NCBI GenBank assembly: GCA_902489745.1
Contig: CABUBB010000002.1
Location: forward strand, 1 to 64,000
Reading direction: 5' to 3'
Source of the DNA: Metaruminococcus_A sp003150405
GTDB taxonomy: Bacteria > Bacillota > Clostridia > Oscillospirales > Ruminococcaceae
Length of the DNA: 64,000 nucleotides
Below the pieces are notes generated by a model that worked only from the letters and a program-made list of their open reading frames with translations, was not told where the DNA came from and made no database searches. Positions 33,752 to 41,795 of this stretch are shown piece by piece. Positions within the stretch are counted from its first letter, which is position 1. Each line of letters starts with the position of its first letter. Made by a program: the position numbers and the translations under genes.

Positions 33752-35164
33752 TTATTCTTTGCCATTCCAGCAATAGGTACAAACATCGTCTGGATCAATG
33801 CCAATGGCGTCCAGCATTCCCTCCAGCGATTGATAACGCAGAGAGGTGAAGTTGAGTTTCTGGCAAATAACCTCGGTCATCTTTTTGTATTCTGGGGTGG
33901 TAAAATCGCTGTATTTCTGCACTGTTTCGTCTGAAACATCCTCGGTGCCCTCCAGCTCTGCGATCACCCGGCGGGTGATGAGGTCCATCTCAGAGGTCGA
34001 GCGGGAGAAGTTTAAATACTTGCATCCGTACATAATCGGCGGGCTTGCCGAACGGATGTGCACCTGCTTCGCACCGCTCCCATAGAGGAATTCCACCGTT
34101 TCCCGCATCTGAGTGCCGCGTACAATCGAGTCGTCAATAAACAGCAGGTTCTTGTCCCGGATGAGGGAATCCACCGGGATGAGTTTCATGTGCGCAATTT
34201 GGTTGCGCATGGACTGGTTGGTTGGCATAAAGCTCCGCGGCCAGGTCGGAGTGTATTTGATAAATGGCCGTGCAAACGGGACGCGGGACTGGTTTGCGTA
34301 GCCAATGGCGTGTGCTACGCCGGAATCTGGCACACCCGCTACCGAGTCAATGTCCAGCGGGATGTCATTCTCCGCAAGGATTTCCCCGTTTCGGTAACGC
34401 ATCCGTTCTACGTCCACCCCTTCGTAGCAGGAAGTAGGGTAGCCATAATAGGTCCACAGGAATGCACAGATTTTTTTCTTTTTCCGTGCGGGGGATTGTA
34501 CTGTCACCCCATCCGGCGTGATAAAGACAATTTCGCCTGCACCAAGCTCCCGCTCCGGGTGATAACCCAGGTTCAGAAAAGCAAACGATTCAAAGGAGGC
34601 GCAGTAGGCGTCCTCCTTGTGCCCAATGATGACCGGGGTACGCCCCAGCTTGTCCCGAGCCGCATAAAGCCCGTCGGCCGTGAGCAGTAACAGGGTCATG
34701 GAACCGTCAATCAAATCCTGTGCATGGCGGATGCCTTCCACCAGCGTGTCTTTTTGATTGATTAAGCACGCAACCAGCTCGGTTGCGTTGATGCGGTCAC
34801 CGCTCATTTCCAGAAAATGGGAAGAACCGTTCCGAAACGCCAGCTCTACCAACTCTTTTTCGTTGTTAATACGCCCTACCGTTGTAATGGCATAGCTGCC
34901 TAAATGGGAACGCACAATCAGCGGCTGGGGCTCGTTGTCGCTGATGCAGCCGATGCCGAGACAGCCGTGCATTTCTGCAACGTCGCGTTCAAACTTGGTA
35001 CGGAACGGCGAATTCTCAATGTTGTGGATAGCCCGTTCAAACCCTTTTCCGGTGTACATGGCCATACCGCCTCGGCGGGTACCAAGGTGCGAGTGGTAGT
35101 CTGTGCCAAAAAACACATCCATTACACAGTCATTTTTGGATACGGCTCCGAAAACACCGCCCAT
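33752..35164 (-). CDS. PurF paralogue lacking the N-terminal catalytic cysteine
   Basis: This 470-residue protein has the same two-domain layout as amidophosphoribosyltransferase: an N-terminal Ntn-type glutaminase domain and a C-terminal phosphoribosyltransferase domain with the PRPP loop LLFIDDSIVRGTQ. In true PurF the mature enzyme starts with Cys. Here the start reads MGGVFGAVSKND, with Gly at the expected place and no cysteine next to it, so glutaminase activity is unlikely. The signature GTDYHSHLGTRRGGMAMY is shared by a widespread paralogue group in Clostridia and Bacteroidetes annotated as PurF. I chose ATG 35164; eight more codons, including a cysteine (ECF), are open upstream but less likely. 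Its function is unknown; ammonia-dependent or regulatory roles are guesses. Confidence 0.85.
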   Translation of the reverse strand: MGGVFGAVSKNDCVMDVFFGTDYHSHLGTRRGGMAMYTGKGFERAIHNIENSPFRTKFERDVAEMHGCLGIGCISDNEPQPLIVRSHLGSYAITTVGRINNEKELVELAFRNGSSHFLEMSGDRINATELVACLINQKDTLVEGIRHAQDLIDGSMTLLLLTADGLYAARDKLGRTPVIIGHKEDAYCASFESFAFLNLGYHPERELGAGEIVFITPDGVTVQSPARKKKKICAFLWTYYGYPTSCYEGVDVERMRYRNGEILAENDIPLDIDSVAGVPDSGVAHAIGYANQSRVPFARPFIKYTPTWPRSFMPTNQSMRNQIAHMKLIPVDSLIRDKNLLFIDDSIVRGTQMRETVEFLYGSGAKQVHIRSASPPIMYGCKYLNFSRSTSEMDLITRRVIAELEGTEDVSDETVQKYSDFTTPEYKKMTEVICQKLNFTSLRYQSLEGMLDAIGIDPDDVCTYCWNGKE

Positions 35165-35244
35165 AAAACATTCACTTCCCTTATTCAATCGTGTTCAGCG
35201 CAGAAAATTCAGACGGCTGCGGCATTTTTACGGTAAAGGCAGCT

Positions 35245-36681
35245 TTATTTTTCTTCCTTAGCTTCGCTGAGCTTGCGTTCAAATTTATTCTTTTGTACCA
35301 CCTGCGGTACGTCAACCGGGTAACAGCCGGTAAAGCAGCCGTCACAAAAGCCGCACCGCGCCCCTTCTGCAATCTGGTTGACGCCGGCAACACTCAGGTA
35401 GCCTAAACTGTCCGCTCCAATGGCTTTTGCAATCTCCTGCACCGGCATTCGGCAGGCAATGAGATTCTCACAACTGTCAATATCGGTGCCAAAATAGCAG
35501 GGGTGGAGAAATGGCGGGGAAGATACCCGCATGTGTACCTCCTTTGCGCCCGCTTCCCGCAGCAGGTTGACAATACGGGCGCTGGTCGTCCCACGAACAA
35601 TCGAATCGTCAATCATGACTACCCGTTTGCCCTGTACCGTTTCCCGAATGACGTTGAGCTTAATTTTAACCGCATTTTCCCGCTGTCCCTGTGAGGGCTG
35701 GATAAAGGTGCGCCCAATGTAACGGTTTTTGATGAACCCAACCCCGTACGGAATACCGGACTGCTGTGCAAACCCAAGCGCAGCATCTAGGCCGGAATCT
35801 GGCACGCCGATGACGACGTCGGCCTGCACCGGGTGTTCTAGTGCAAGAAACGCGCCTGCCCGCTGCCGCGCTCTGTGAACGCTTGCTCCTTCAATCACTG
35901 AATCCGGCCGGGCAAAATAAACATACTCAAAAACACAAAGGTGCCCTTTGCTGCCGCAGTGGGTTTCTATGGATTTTACCCCGTCTTTGGAAACAACAAC
36001 AATCTCGCCCGGCTTCAGGTCACGGATAAACGCAGCGCCAATGCTGTCAAGCGCGCAGCTTTCCGAGGCAAACACCACATCGCCCTCCGGCGTTTCGCCC
36101 ATGCACAGCGGGCGAAAAGCATTTGGATCGCGCGCGGCAATCATTTTTTGAGCAGACATAGCCACAATGGAGTATGCCCCTTTGATATCGTTCATCGCCT
36201 GCTCAACCGCTTCTTCAATCGAACCAGTTTTCAACCGCTTTTGGGTGATTGCGTAAGCAATTACCTCAGTGTCGTTGGTGCTGTGAAAAATAGCACCGCC
36301 AAGCTCAAATTTACGCCGGAGCTCGTAGGCGTTTACAAGGTTGCCGTTGTGGCAGAGCGCCATCGGCCCCTTAACATGGCTGATGACAAGCGGCTGTGCG
36401 TTGGAACGGTTCGGCACCCCGGTTGTGGAGTACCGCACATGGCCAACCGCCATGGTGCCGCTGCCCAGCTTTTCAAGCCGTTCCCGGGTGAATACCTCTG
36501 GAACCAACCCGTTGTCTTTGTAACTGGAAATGACGCCGTCGTCATTCACTGCAATACCGCAGCTTTCCTGCCCCCGGTGCTGTAAAGCGTAGAGAGCAAA
36601 GTAGGCGAGGGAAGCAACGTTTTCTGCGTTCTGGGAATAAATGCCGAAAACGCCGCATTCCTCATGAATTGCCTGAAACAA
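35245..36681 (-). CDS. purF: Amidophosphoribosyltransferase
   Basis: This 478-residue enzyme catalyses the first step of purine synthesis, making phosphoribosylamine from PRPP and glutamine. An eight-residue propeptide (MFQAIHEE) precedes Cys 9 of CGVFGIYS, the nucleophile freed by self-cleavage. The PRPP loop is VVMIDDSIVRGTTSARI. Late cysteines (CYFGTDIDSC and CGFCDGCFTGC) fit the B. subtilis type with a structural 4Fe-4S cluster. It lies 6 bases after purC and 80 bases before the cysteine-less paralogue. As the entry enzyme it is normally feedback-inhibited by nucleotides. Confidence 0.97.
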   Translation of the reverse strand: MFQAIHEECGVFGIYSQNAENVASLAYFALYALQHRGQESCGIAVNDDGVISSYKDNGLVPEVFTRERLEKLGSGTMAVGHVRYSTTGVPNRSNAQPLVISHVKGPMALCHNGNLVNAYELRRKFELGGAIFHSTNDTEVIAYAITQKRLKTGSIEEAVEQAMNDIKGAYSIVAMSAQKMIAARDPNAFRPLCMGETPEGDVVFASESCALDSIGAAFIRDLKPGEIVVVSKDGVKSIETHCGSKGHLCVFEYVYFARPDSVIEGASVHRARQRAGAFLALEHPVQADVVIGVPDSGLDAALGFAQQSGIPYGVGFIKNRYIGRTFIQPSQGQRENAVKIKLNVIRETVQGKRVVMIDDSIVRGTTSARIVNLLREAGAKEVHMRVSSPPFLHPCYFGTDIDSCENLIACRMPVQEIAKAIGADSLGYLSVAGVNQIAEGARCGFCDGCFTGCYPVDVPQVVQKNKFERKLSEAKEEK

Positions 36682-36687
36682 AGGGGC

Positions 36688-37410
36688 TTATTCTCCCATC
36701 AGTCTCCGCATGACTTCTTTATAGGCGTCCTCTTCGCCGCCCATGTCACGACGGAAACGGTCTTTATCCAGCTTTTCGCGGGTATCAGCGTCCCAGAAAC
36801 GGCAGGTGTCCGGAGAAATTTCATCCGCCAGAACAATGGTGCCGTCCGAAAGGCGTCCAAACTCAATTTTAAAATCAACGACAATGATGTTGCAGTTTTT
36901 GAGCATGTAATCCTTCAAGAACTGGTTGACCTTAAAGGTGTAATCGGCAATGGTGTCCAGTTCTTCACGGGTTGCCCAGCCCATTGCAAGAATGTGGTAC
37001 TCGTTGACCATCGGGTCGCCGAGCGCGTCGTCTTTATAGCAGAACTCCAAAACCGGGCTGGCAAGCTCTTTGCCCTCCTCTACGCCAAGGCGCTTGGAGA
37101 AAGAACCAGCCGCAATGTTGCGCACAATGACCTCCAGCGGGACAATGGAGCATTTCTTTACTACGGTTTCACGGTCGGAAATCTCCTCAATCAGGTGGGT
37201 CGGCACACCGTAAGCTTCGTTTATTTTCTTCATCATGAAGTTGGACATTTTGTTGTTGATAATGCCCTTGTCGTGAATGGTGCCTTTTTTGGCACCGTTA
37301 CCGGCAGTGGCGTCATCTTTGTAGTCTACAATCAGAACTTCCGGATCATTGGTGGTGTAAACCTTTTTGGCCTTTCCTTCGTAAAGCTGTGTAATCTTTT
37401 CGTACTTCAT
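36688..37410 (-). CDS. purC: SAICAR synthetase
   Basis: This 240-residue enzyme joins aspartate to CAIR using ATP. The N-terminal QLYEGKAKKVYTTNDP and the central VPLEVIVRNIAAGSFSKRLG and LVLADEISPDTCRFWD (here ending VLADEISPDTCRFWDADT) are diagnostic. Length is standard for the bacterial enzyme. Its ATG overlaps the purE stop by four bases, so the two are translationally coupled. purE supplies its substrate. Confidence 0.97.
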   Translation of the reverse strand: MKYEKITQLYEGKAKKVYTTNDPEVLIVDYKDDATAGNGAKKGTIHDKGIINNKMSNFMMKKINEAYGVPTHLIEEISDRETVVKKCSIVPLEVIVRNIAAGSFSKRLGVEEGKELASPVLEFCYKDDALGDPMVNEYHILAMGWATREELDTIADYTFKVNQFLKDYMLKNCNIIVVDFKIEFGRLSDGTIVLADEISPDTCRFWDADTREKLDKDRFRRDMGGEEDAYKEVMRRLMGE

Positions 37411-37913
37411 ATTTTTTCAACCTCCGCTTGGATTTTTTGGTCTTTTTCAAGAACTTCCGCTTTCATGGCATCTTTCATTCCAGCCAGCTTTTCCGCCAGC
37501 TCGCTGTCGGAAACCGCGAGGATCTGCACCGCAAGGTAAGCGGCGTTGTCCGCACCGTCAATGGCGACCGTTGCAACCGGGATGCCCTTGGGCATCTGCA
37601 CCGTTGCAAGCAGGGCGTCCAACCCGTCCAGCGTCGAAGATTTTACCGGTATGCCGATGACCGGCAGGGTGGTGTGCGCCGCAAGCACGCCTGCGAGATG
37701 CGCCGCTTTGCCCGCCGCCGCAATAATGACGCCAAATCCGTTGTCCCGCGCTGCCGCGGCAAAACCGCAGGCCGCTTCCGGTGTGCGGTGCGCGCTCATC
37801 ACGTGAAGTTCCACCGGAATATCAAACGATTTTAGCACCTTAACCGCGTTTTTGACCACCGGCAGGTCGCTGTCGCTGCCCATAATAACGGCAACTTTTT
37901 TGCTGCTAGCCAT
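37407..37913 (-). CDS. purE: N5-CAIR mutase (class I PurE)
   Basis: This 168-residue enzyme has the class I signature MGSDSDLPVVKNA near residue 11, the conserved SAHRTPEAACGFA near 41-53, and GKAAHLAGVLAAHTTLPVIG. Class I PurE normally works with PurK, which is not in this window. It is the first structural gene of the purine operon. Before it lie an intrinsic terminator, a 44-codon leader ORF and a promoter. The ribosome binding site is AGGGGGA, 7 bases before ATG 37913. Confidence 0.96.
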   Translation of the reverse strand: MASSKKVAVIMGSDSDLPVVKNAVKVLKSFDIPVELHVMSAHRTPEAACGFAAAARDNGFGVIIAAAGKAAHLAGVLAAHTTLPVIGIPVKSSTLDGLDALLATVQMPKGIPVATVAIDGADNAAYLAVQILAVSDSELAEKLAGMKDAMKAEVLEKDQKIQAEVEKI

Positions 37914-37940
37914 TTCTCATTCCCCCTGATGTTTATTCTG

Positions 37941-37979
37941 AAAAACAAAATCAGGCTGCGGGGTAGACCCGTAGCCTGA
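37941..37979 (-). terminator. Leader terminator (attenuator) before purE
   Basis: On the minus strand TCAGGCTACGGG (37979-37968) pairs with CCCGCAGCCTGA (37962-37951), eleven of twelve positions, around TCTAC. It is followed by TTTTGTTTTT (37950-37941). It lies between the promoter and purE, so it can only act as a conditional terminator. The arm segment CAGCCTG (37958-37952) can instead pair with CAGGCTG (38057-38051) inside the leader ORF. Confidence 0.85.
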
Positions 37980-37987
37980 GGATACAC

Positions 37988-38122
37988 TTAGACATAAATT
38001 CCGCCTGTAAACCAGGATTTAAGCAGCATAAAACCAGTAACATTTGCATTCAGCCTGCACGTATGCCCTGAACCAATGAAAAGACAGCTCAGAACGCTCG
38101 GCAAAAAACACATTTGTTTCAT
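37988..38122 (-). CDS. 44-codon leader ORF of the purine operon
   Basis: This is an open frame of 44 codons from ATG 38122 to TAA 37988. AGGGAGAG sits just before the ATG at good spacing and a SigA-type promoter lies about 45 bases upstream. The stop is nine bases before the attenuator hairpin. The product starts MKQMCFLPSVLSC and ends FMLLKSWFTGGIYV. I recognise no family, and it has no run of one amino acid as in classical amino-acid attenuators. Either the peptide itself or the act of translating it could decide whether the terminator forms. It is too short for most gene finders. That it is translated is inference from the ribosome binding site and position. Confidence 0.55.
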   Translation of the reverse strand: MKQMCFLPSVLSCLFIGSGHTCRLNANVTGFMLLKSWFTGGIYV

Positions 38123-38167
38123 ATGCTCTCCCTGTTCATCCGGTGGAAAAATAAAAACGATATCTCT

Positions 38168-38196
38168 ATTCTACTTTAATTTTACATATTTTGCAA
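38168..38196 (-). promoter_or_regulatory. Promoter of the purine operon
   Basis: On the minus strand TTGCAA (38196-38191), a 17-base spacer and TAGAAT (38173-38168). Transcription should begin near 38160, giving a leader of about 250 bases before purE. I looked for the purine, PRPP (ykkC-2b) and ZTP riboswitch cores in that leader and did not find them. Confidence 0.75.
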
Positions 38197-38492
38197 CGCA
38201 TCAAACTTTACAAATAGCGTTCACAAATACAATTTGAGTTTGGAACAATCCACAATGAAGCAATCGCTATTTCAGCGCCGCTCGAGTTTGATACCCGTCG
38301 TCTCCCATAAAAGGGAATAGGCCGTGACTGACAGAACCGATTCAGTACAGTCCCGCCTTCCGCGGGATTAGAGGCCATATAACGCACCGGAAGCCGCTTT
38401 CCTTAAAGTAACCGTTCCTGCCGTTGTTGACGCAGAACCAAATTTCCCAGAAAGCTGTTCCGGACAGGACAGCCGTTCGCGAGTCCGGTGCA
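38197..38492. other. Intergenic region upstream of the purine promoter
   Basis: These roughly 300 bases separate the purine promoter from the end of the SPFH gene, which is also on the minus strand. I see no supported gene, no clear terminator with a T tract and no repeat. A minus-strand frame at 38342-38620 runs into the SPFH gene in another frame and is probably chance. Confidence 0.5.
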
Positions 38493-39479
38493 TTACGCCT
38501 TCGGTGTTTCGTCGGAGAGAACGCCTTTGAGCGACGCCGCCAACCCGCCGAGGGACTGAATTTCGCTTGGAATGATGATTTTGGTCGCCTTTCCATCGGC
38601 CGCTTTTTCAAACGCCTCAAAACTCTTGAGGGTGAGCACCTTATCGGTCGGGTTTGCCTCGCTCAACAGCTTTAGGCTGTCGGCCACCGCCTTCTGGACA
38701 GCCAGTACGGCGGACGCTTCACCCTCTGCCTCACGGATTTTCTGTTCACGCACGGCGTCCGCGTGCATAATGAGTGCTTCCTTGTCCGCCTCTGCCTGGA
38801 GAATTTTCGCCTCTTTGTCCGCCTCGGCGCGCAGAATCTGAGACTGTTTTTCACCTTCTGCCACCAGAATCTGGCTCTTTTTCTGGCCTTCTGCCTGCAA
38901 AATCAGCTCGCGGCGCTCGCGTTCGGCTTTCATCTGCTTCTCCATCGCATCCTGAATCTCACGCGGCGGAAGAATATTTTTTAACTCCACCCGGTTGACC
39001 TTGATCCCCCACTTGTCGGTGGCAGAATCCAGCGTCGCCGTAATGCGGGTGTTGATGTGGTCGCGCGAGGTTAGGGTGTTGTCGAGCTCCAGCTCGCCGA
39101 TGATGTTGCGCAGCGTTGTTGCCGAGAGGTTTTCAATGGCGGAAAGCGGGCGCTCTACGCCGTAGGTGTAAAGCTTTGCGTCGGTCACTTGGAAAAAGAC
39201 AACGGTGTCAATCTGCATGGTGACATTGTCTTTGGTGATGACCGGCTGCGGTTTAAAATCCACCACCTGTTCCTTCATGGAGACCTTTTTGGCAACTTTG
39301 TCGACAAACGGGGTCAGCATGTGCAGCCCGGTGCCCCATGTCTTGTGGTAGGCACCCAGACGCTCTACCACGTATTCGTAAGACTGCGGCACAATTTTAA
39401 TATGGCATGCGAGAAATATGACGACGAACAAGACCAGCGCAAGGACAATCAATAACACTTCAAAACCTTCAAATGGCAT
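38493..39479 (-). CDS. SPFH-domain (stomatin/QmcA-like) membrane protein
   Basis: This 328-residue protein has an N-terminal membrane helix (residues 8-26) and an SPFH domain (IVPQSYEYVVERLGAYHKTWG onward to about residue 200, with NIIGELELDNTLTSRD). An alanine/glutamate-rich coiled coil follows, with repeated EGQKKSQIL / EGEKQSQIL / EADKEAKIL units (about 205-265), typical of stomatin and QmcA. Such proteins form large ring assemblies in membrane microdomains and often scaffold proteases. An NfeD-family gene lies 15 bases upstream, a conserved pairing. AGGAGG precedes ATG 39479. The specific client is unknown. Confidence 0.93.
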   Translation of the reverse strand: MPFEGFEVLLIVLALVLFVVIFLACHIKIVPQSYEYVVERLGAYHKTWGTGLHMLTPFVDKVAKKVSMKEQVVDFKPQPVITKDNVTMQIDTVVFFQVTDAKLYTYGVERPLSAIENLSATTLRNIIGELELDNTLTSRDHINTRITATLDSATDKWGIKVNRVELKNILPPREIQDAMEKQMKAERERRELILQAEGQKKSQILVAEGEKQSQILRAEADKEAKILQAEADKEALIMHADAVREQKIREAEGEASAVLAVQKAVADSLKLLSEANPTDKVLTLKSFEAFEKAADGKATKIIIPSEIQSLGGLAASLKGVLSDETPKA

Positions 39480-39494
39480 AATGCTTCCTCCTGT

Positions 39495-39938
39495 TTATGC
39501 TTTTTCGGCAACGGGTTTGACAACGGCTTTCACACCTTGAATTTCCAGTATTTCCACTTCTGTCCCTTTTGGTATAAGCGTTTCGTCTACGCCTTTGGCG
39601 CTCCAGTCCAGTCCGTCTACCGCAATCCGTCCAGTACCGTTCAGGTTGTCGATTTCGGTGAGCACCACACCGTGCTTTCCTATCATGATGTCAACATTGG
39701 TCGGAACCGGCTTCTTTTTGAGCAGTTTTTTGGCGAGCGGCCTGGTTGCGGCCAGCAGGATGAGCGACGCCGTGACAAACAGCGTAATCTGCAGCCAGAG
39801 AGGCGCTCCGCATAGAGCAGCAACAAATGCAACCACACTTCCCAGCGCAAACCAGATGGAAACTAGCTGAAAGGTAAATGCTTCCACCACTGCAAGGACA
39901 ATAAAGGCGACAAGCCAGCTAATAAGCTCCGCAATCAT
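39495..39938 (-). CDS. NfeD family protein
   Basis: This 147-residue protein has three or so membrane helices in its first 75 residues and a C-terminal OB-fold beta domain of about 60 residues. The OB-fold has IGKHGVVLTEIDNLNGTGRI and GTEVEILEIQGVKAVVKP, as in the short NfeD class. I chose ATG 39938 because AAAGGAGG lies 8 bases upstream; the open frame extends far beyond but that part is not protein-like. NfeD and SPFH proteins work together in membrane organisation, and the next gene is the SPFH protein. The clients are not known. Confidence 0.88.
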   Translation of the reverse strand: MIAELISWLVAFIVLAVVEAFTFQLVSIWFALGSVVAFVAALCGAPLWLQITLFVTASLILLAATRPLAKKLLKKKPVPTNVDIMIGKHGVVLTEIDNLNGTGRIAVDGLDWSAKGVDETLIPKGTEVEILEIQGVKAVVKPVAEKA

Positions 39939-40070
39939 GGAATTCCCTCCTTTGTGGGCTTTGGTTCTATTATACTTCGCCCGCAGCGGGAAAGCAATGA
40001 AAACCTTCCCTTTTGACACATTTCCTTCAAACGTCATATATTGGTAGAAAGCTCTTTTGTTGGAAAGGGG

Positions 40071-40706
40071 ATGGTCGGCGTTTTGGAGACATTGCTTTTT
40101 GTCACGGTGCTCAGCCTGGATGCCTTTACTGCCAGCCTTGCATACGGTACCGGGAGAATCAAAATCGGCTTTCTGCCCGCCCTCGTCATCAGTTTGGTCG
40201 GTGGAGGCACGCTTTGGCTCTCGGTTTCGCTTGGCTCCTTTCTTTCCCTTTATTTGTCGGAGGCCTTCTGCAAAACTGTCGGCTTTATCGTCCTGTTTGT
40301 TGTGGGCCTGTTCAATTTTATTCAGGGAGCGCTCAAAAGTACCATACGACGCACACGGGATAACAGTGCCAACATGCACTTCCGCCTGCGGGAGCTGGAT
40401 TTTTTCATCGAGGTCTACGCCGACGAAACCAAGGCCGACGCTGACCACTCCAGCAATCTGAGCATCAGAGAGGCGCTTTACCTTGCCGTCGCCCTTTCGG
40501 TGGATTCACTTGCAACTGGTGTCGGCGCCGGCTTTACCGGCATGGTCGCCTGGGAACTTGCGCTCGCCGCACTGGCAATGAACCTTGCTGCGGTTTTTCT
40601 GGGCTGTTTTTTGGGCAAGATGCTCTCCCGTTGCGCCAAGCTTGATTTGTCGTGGCTCGGCGGCGCGGTGCTCATCGCCCTTGCCGTTTTCCGCTTTGTC
40701 GCCTGA
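40071..40706 (+). CDS. ytaF: Sporulation membrane protein YtaF-like
   Basis: This integral membrane protein of about 211 residues has six hydrophobic segments in two halves (LFVTVLSLDAFTASLAYG and LYLAVALSVDSLATGVGAGF). The halves share the repeated Asp-containing helix motif of the MntP/YtaF superfamily. YtaF is a conserved sporulation-linked family with no proven substrate; the relation to MntP suggests cation transport. The start is uncertain: GGAAAGGGG touches ATG 40071, so a TTG start further downstream at 40083 or upstream at 40041 is possible. It is the only plus-strand gene between minus-strand neighbours. Confidence 0.83.
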   Translation: MVGVLETLLFVTVLSLDAFTASLAYGTGRIKIGFLPALVISLVGGGTLWLSVSLGSFLSLYLSEAFCKTVGFIVLFVVGLFNFIQGALKSTIRRTRDNSANMHFRLRELDFFIEVYADETKADADHSSNLSIREALYLAVALSVDSLATGVGAGFTGMVAWELALAALAMNLAAVFLGCFLGKMLSRCAKLDLSWLGGAVLIALAVFRFVA

Positions 40707-40769
40707 AGTCCCTCTGTCCTTTGCGTACCAGCTTCCGGGCTCTCCGGACGGCTTGGTTTTTATAGATAG

Positions 40770-40808
40770 AACCGGGGTGCAGCGGTTGCCGCACCCCGGT
40801 TCGCTTTT
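40770..40808. terminator. Shared terminator between convergent genes
   Basis: AACCGGGGTGC (40770-40780) pairs perfectly with GCACCCCGGTT (40791-40801); CGCTTTTA follows on the plus side. It sits between the ends of ytaF and the minus-strand lipoprotein gene. Confidence 0.7.
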
Positions 40809-41787
40809 ATTCGTCGAAGGAGTTTTCCGAGCTTTCGCCGCTCTCTGCCGCTTCCAGCAGCTTCTGGGCCTGTGCTTCCACCGAGGCGTCCAGCGCTTCT
40901 GCCTGCTCCGGATAAATTGTTTTGGCAAGTTCGAAAACAGCGGAAAACGCCTCCACACTCTGCCGTTCAAATAGGGCGGCATCCAACGTGTAAACCCGTC
41001 CTTCCGCAACAGCGGTGTAATTGGCATAAAATTCGTCGGTATTCAGGTTTTCCAGCACGTAAGGCTGGGGTACAAAGACCAGGTAAGGGTTTGCCGCCTC
41101 CACCGCGGCCAGGTCAGCTTCCCCATCTTCTCCAGCAGTTGCCACATTAATGCCAAGGTATCCCAGCAGGCTTCCGGCAAAGGTATCCGGCATTGCCGCT
41201 GTCTCTTTGAGAATACTGAAATAAACAAAGCTCTGCTTTTGTTCGCCGAGCACCTCCAGCATGGCGTTTGCCTGTTGGAAGGGGAGACGCAGAATTTCAT
41301 TTGCACGCTCAACCGCCTGATCCAACCCGTAAAAAATAGAGCCCACCGAGGTATAGTAGCTTTTTAATTCCCGTAAATCGGTCGCAGCGGGAACGATCAA
41401 TGCTTTTACCTCCGCCTCGTTGAGGCGCTCCAACTGGCTGATGGAGAGCGGCCGCTGGGTGATCACCACATCCGGCTCCAGAGCCAGCAGCGCATCCATG
41501 TCCGGCTCGGCTTCCGTTCCAACCGTCGTCACCCCTTCCATCTCTTCGGGATAGGTGCAGCCTTCTCCCCGTCCGACAATCTGTTCCGTCAGCCCCAGCC
41601 GGGCGAGCATCTCAGTGCTGGCAGGGGAGAGGGTTACAATGGTTTGCGGCGCTTCACTGAAGGTCACGCCAAACACCGTCACCGGCTGGTAATCCGGTTC
41701 CTCCGGATCTGGTTCCGGAATGGGCTGGCAGGCGCACAGCCCCAAAAACATCAGCGCGGCAAGCGCCGCCGTTAATCTGCGCAGCAT
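40807..41787 (-). CDS. Periplasmic-binding (PF01497-type) lipoprotein, orphan
   Basis: This 326-residue lipoprotein has a signal peptide ending in the lipobox-like LGLCAC (Cys about residue 20). The body is a BtuF/FhuD-type substrate-binding domain (TIVTLSPASTEMLARLGLTE, VVGRGEGCTYPEEM-like loop, EPDVVITQRPLS). This family binds cobalamin, siderophores or haem for ABC import. No permease or ATPase gene of such a transporter is adjacent. The upstream neighbour, 8 bases away, is a DUF815 ATPase of a different type. The C-terminus is Glu/Ala-rich. The ligand cannot be told from sequence; cobamide is tempting because of cobO elsewhere, but that is inference. Confidence 0.85.
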   Translation of the reverse strand: MLRRLTAALAALMFLGLCACQPIPEPDPEEPDYQPVTVFGVTFSEAPQTIVTLSPASTEMLARLGLTEQIVGRGEGCTYPEEMEGVTTVGTEAEPDMDALLALEPDVVITQRPLSISQLERLNEAEVKALIVPAATDLRELKSYYTSVGSIFYGLDQAVERANEILRLPFQQANAMLEVLGEQKQSFVYFSILKETAAMPDTFAGSLLGYLGINVATAGEDGEADLAAVEAANPYLVFVPQPYVLENLNTDEFYANYTAVAEGRVYTLDAALFERQSVEAFSAVFELAKTIYPEQAEALDASVEAQAQKLLEAAESGESSENSFDE

Positions 41788-41795
41788 GGTTCCCC

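Noticed and set aside
37914..38160. Purine, PRPP (ykkC-2b) or ZTP riboswitch in the purE leader
   Set aside because: The conserved core sequences of these classes are not visible; a covariance-model search would settle it.
38342..38620. Minus-strand frame overlapping the SPFH gene, ending in a GFRC-like stretch
   Set aside because: Most of it is antiphase to a solid gene and it has no start signal; the resemblance to formylglycine-enzyme-like ends is too short to use.
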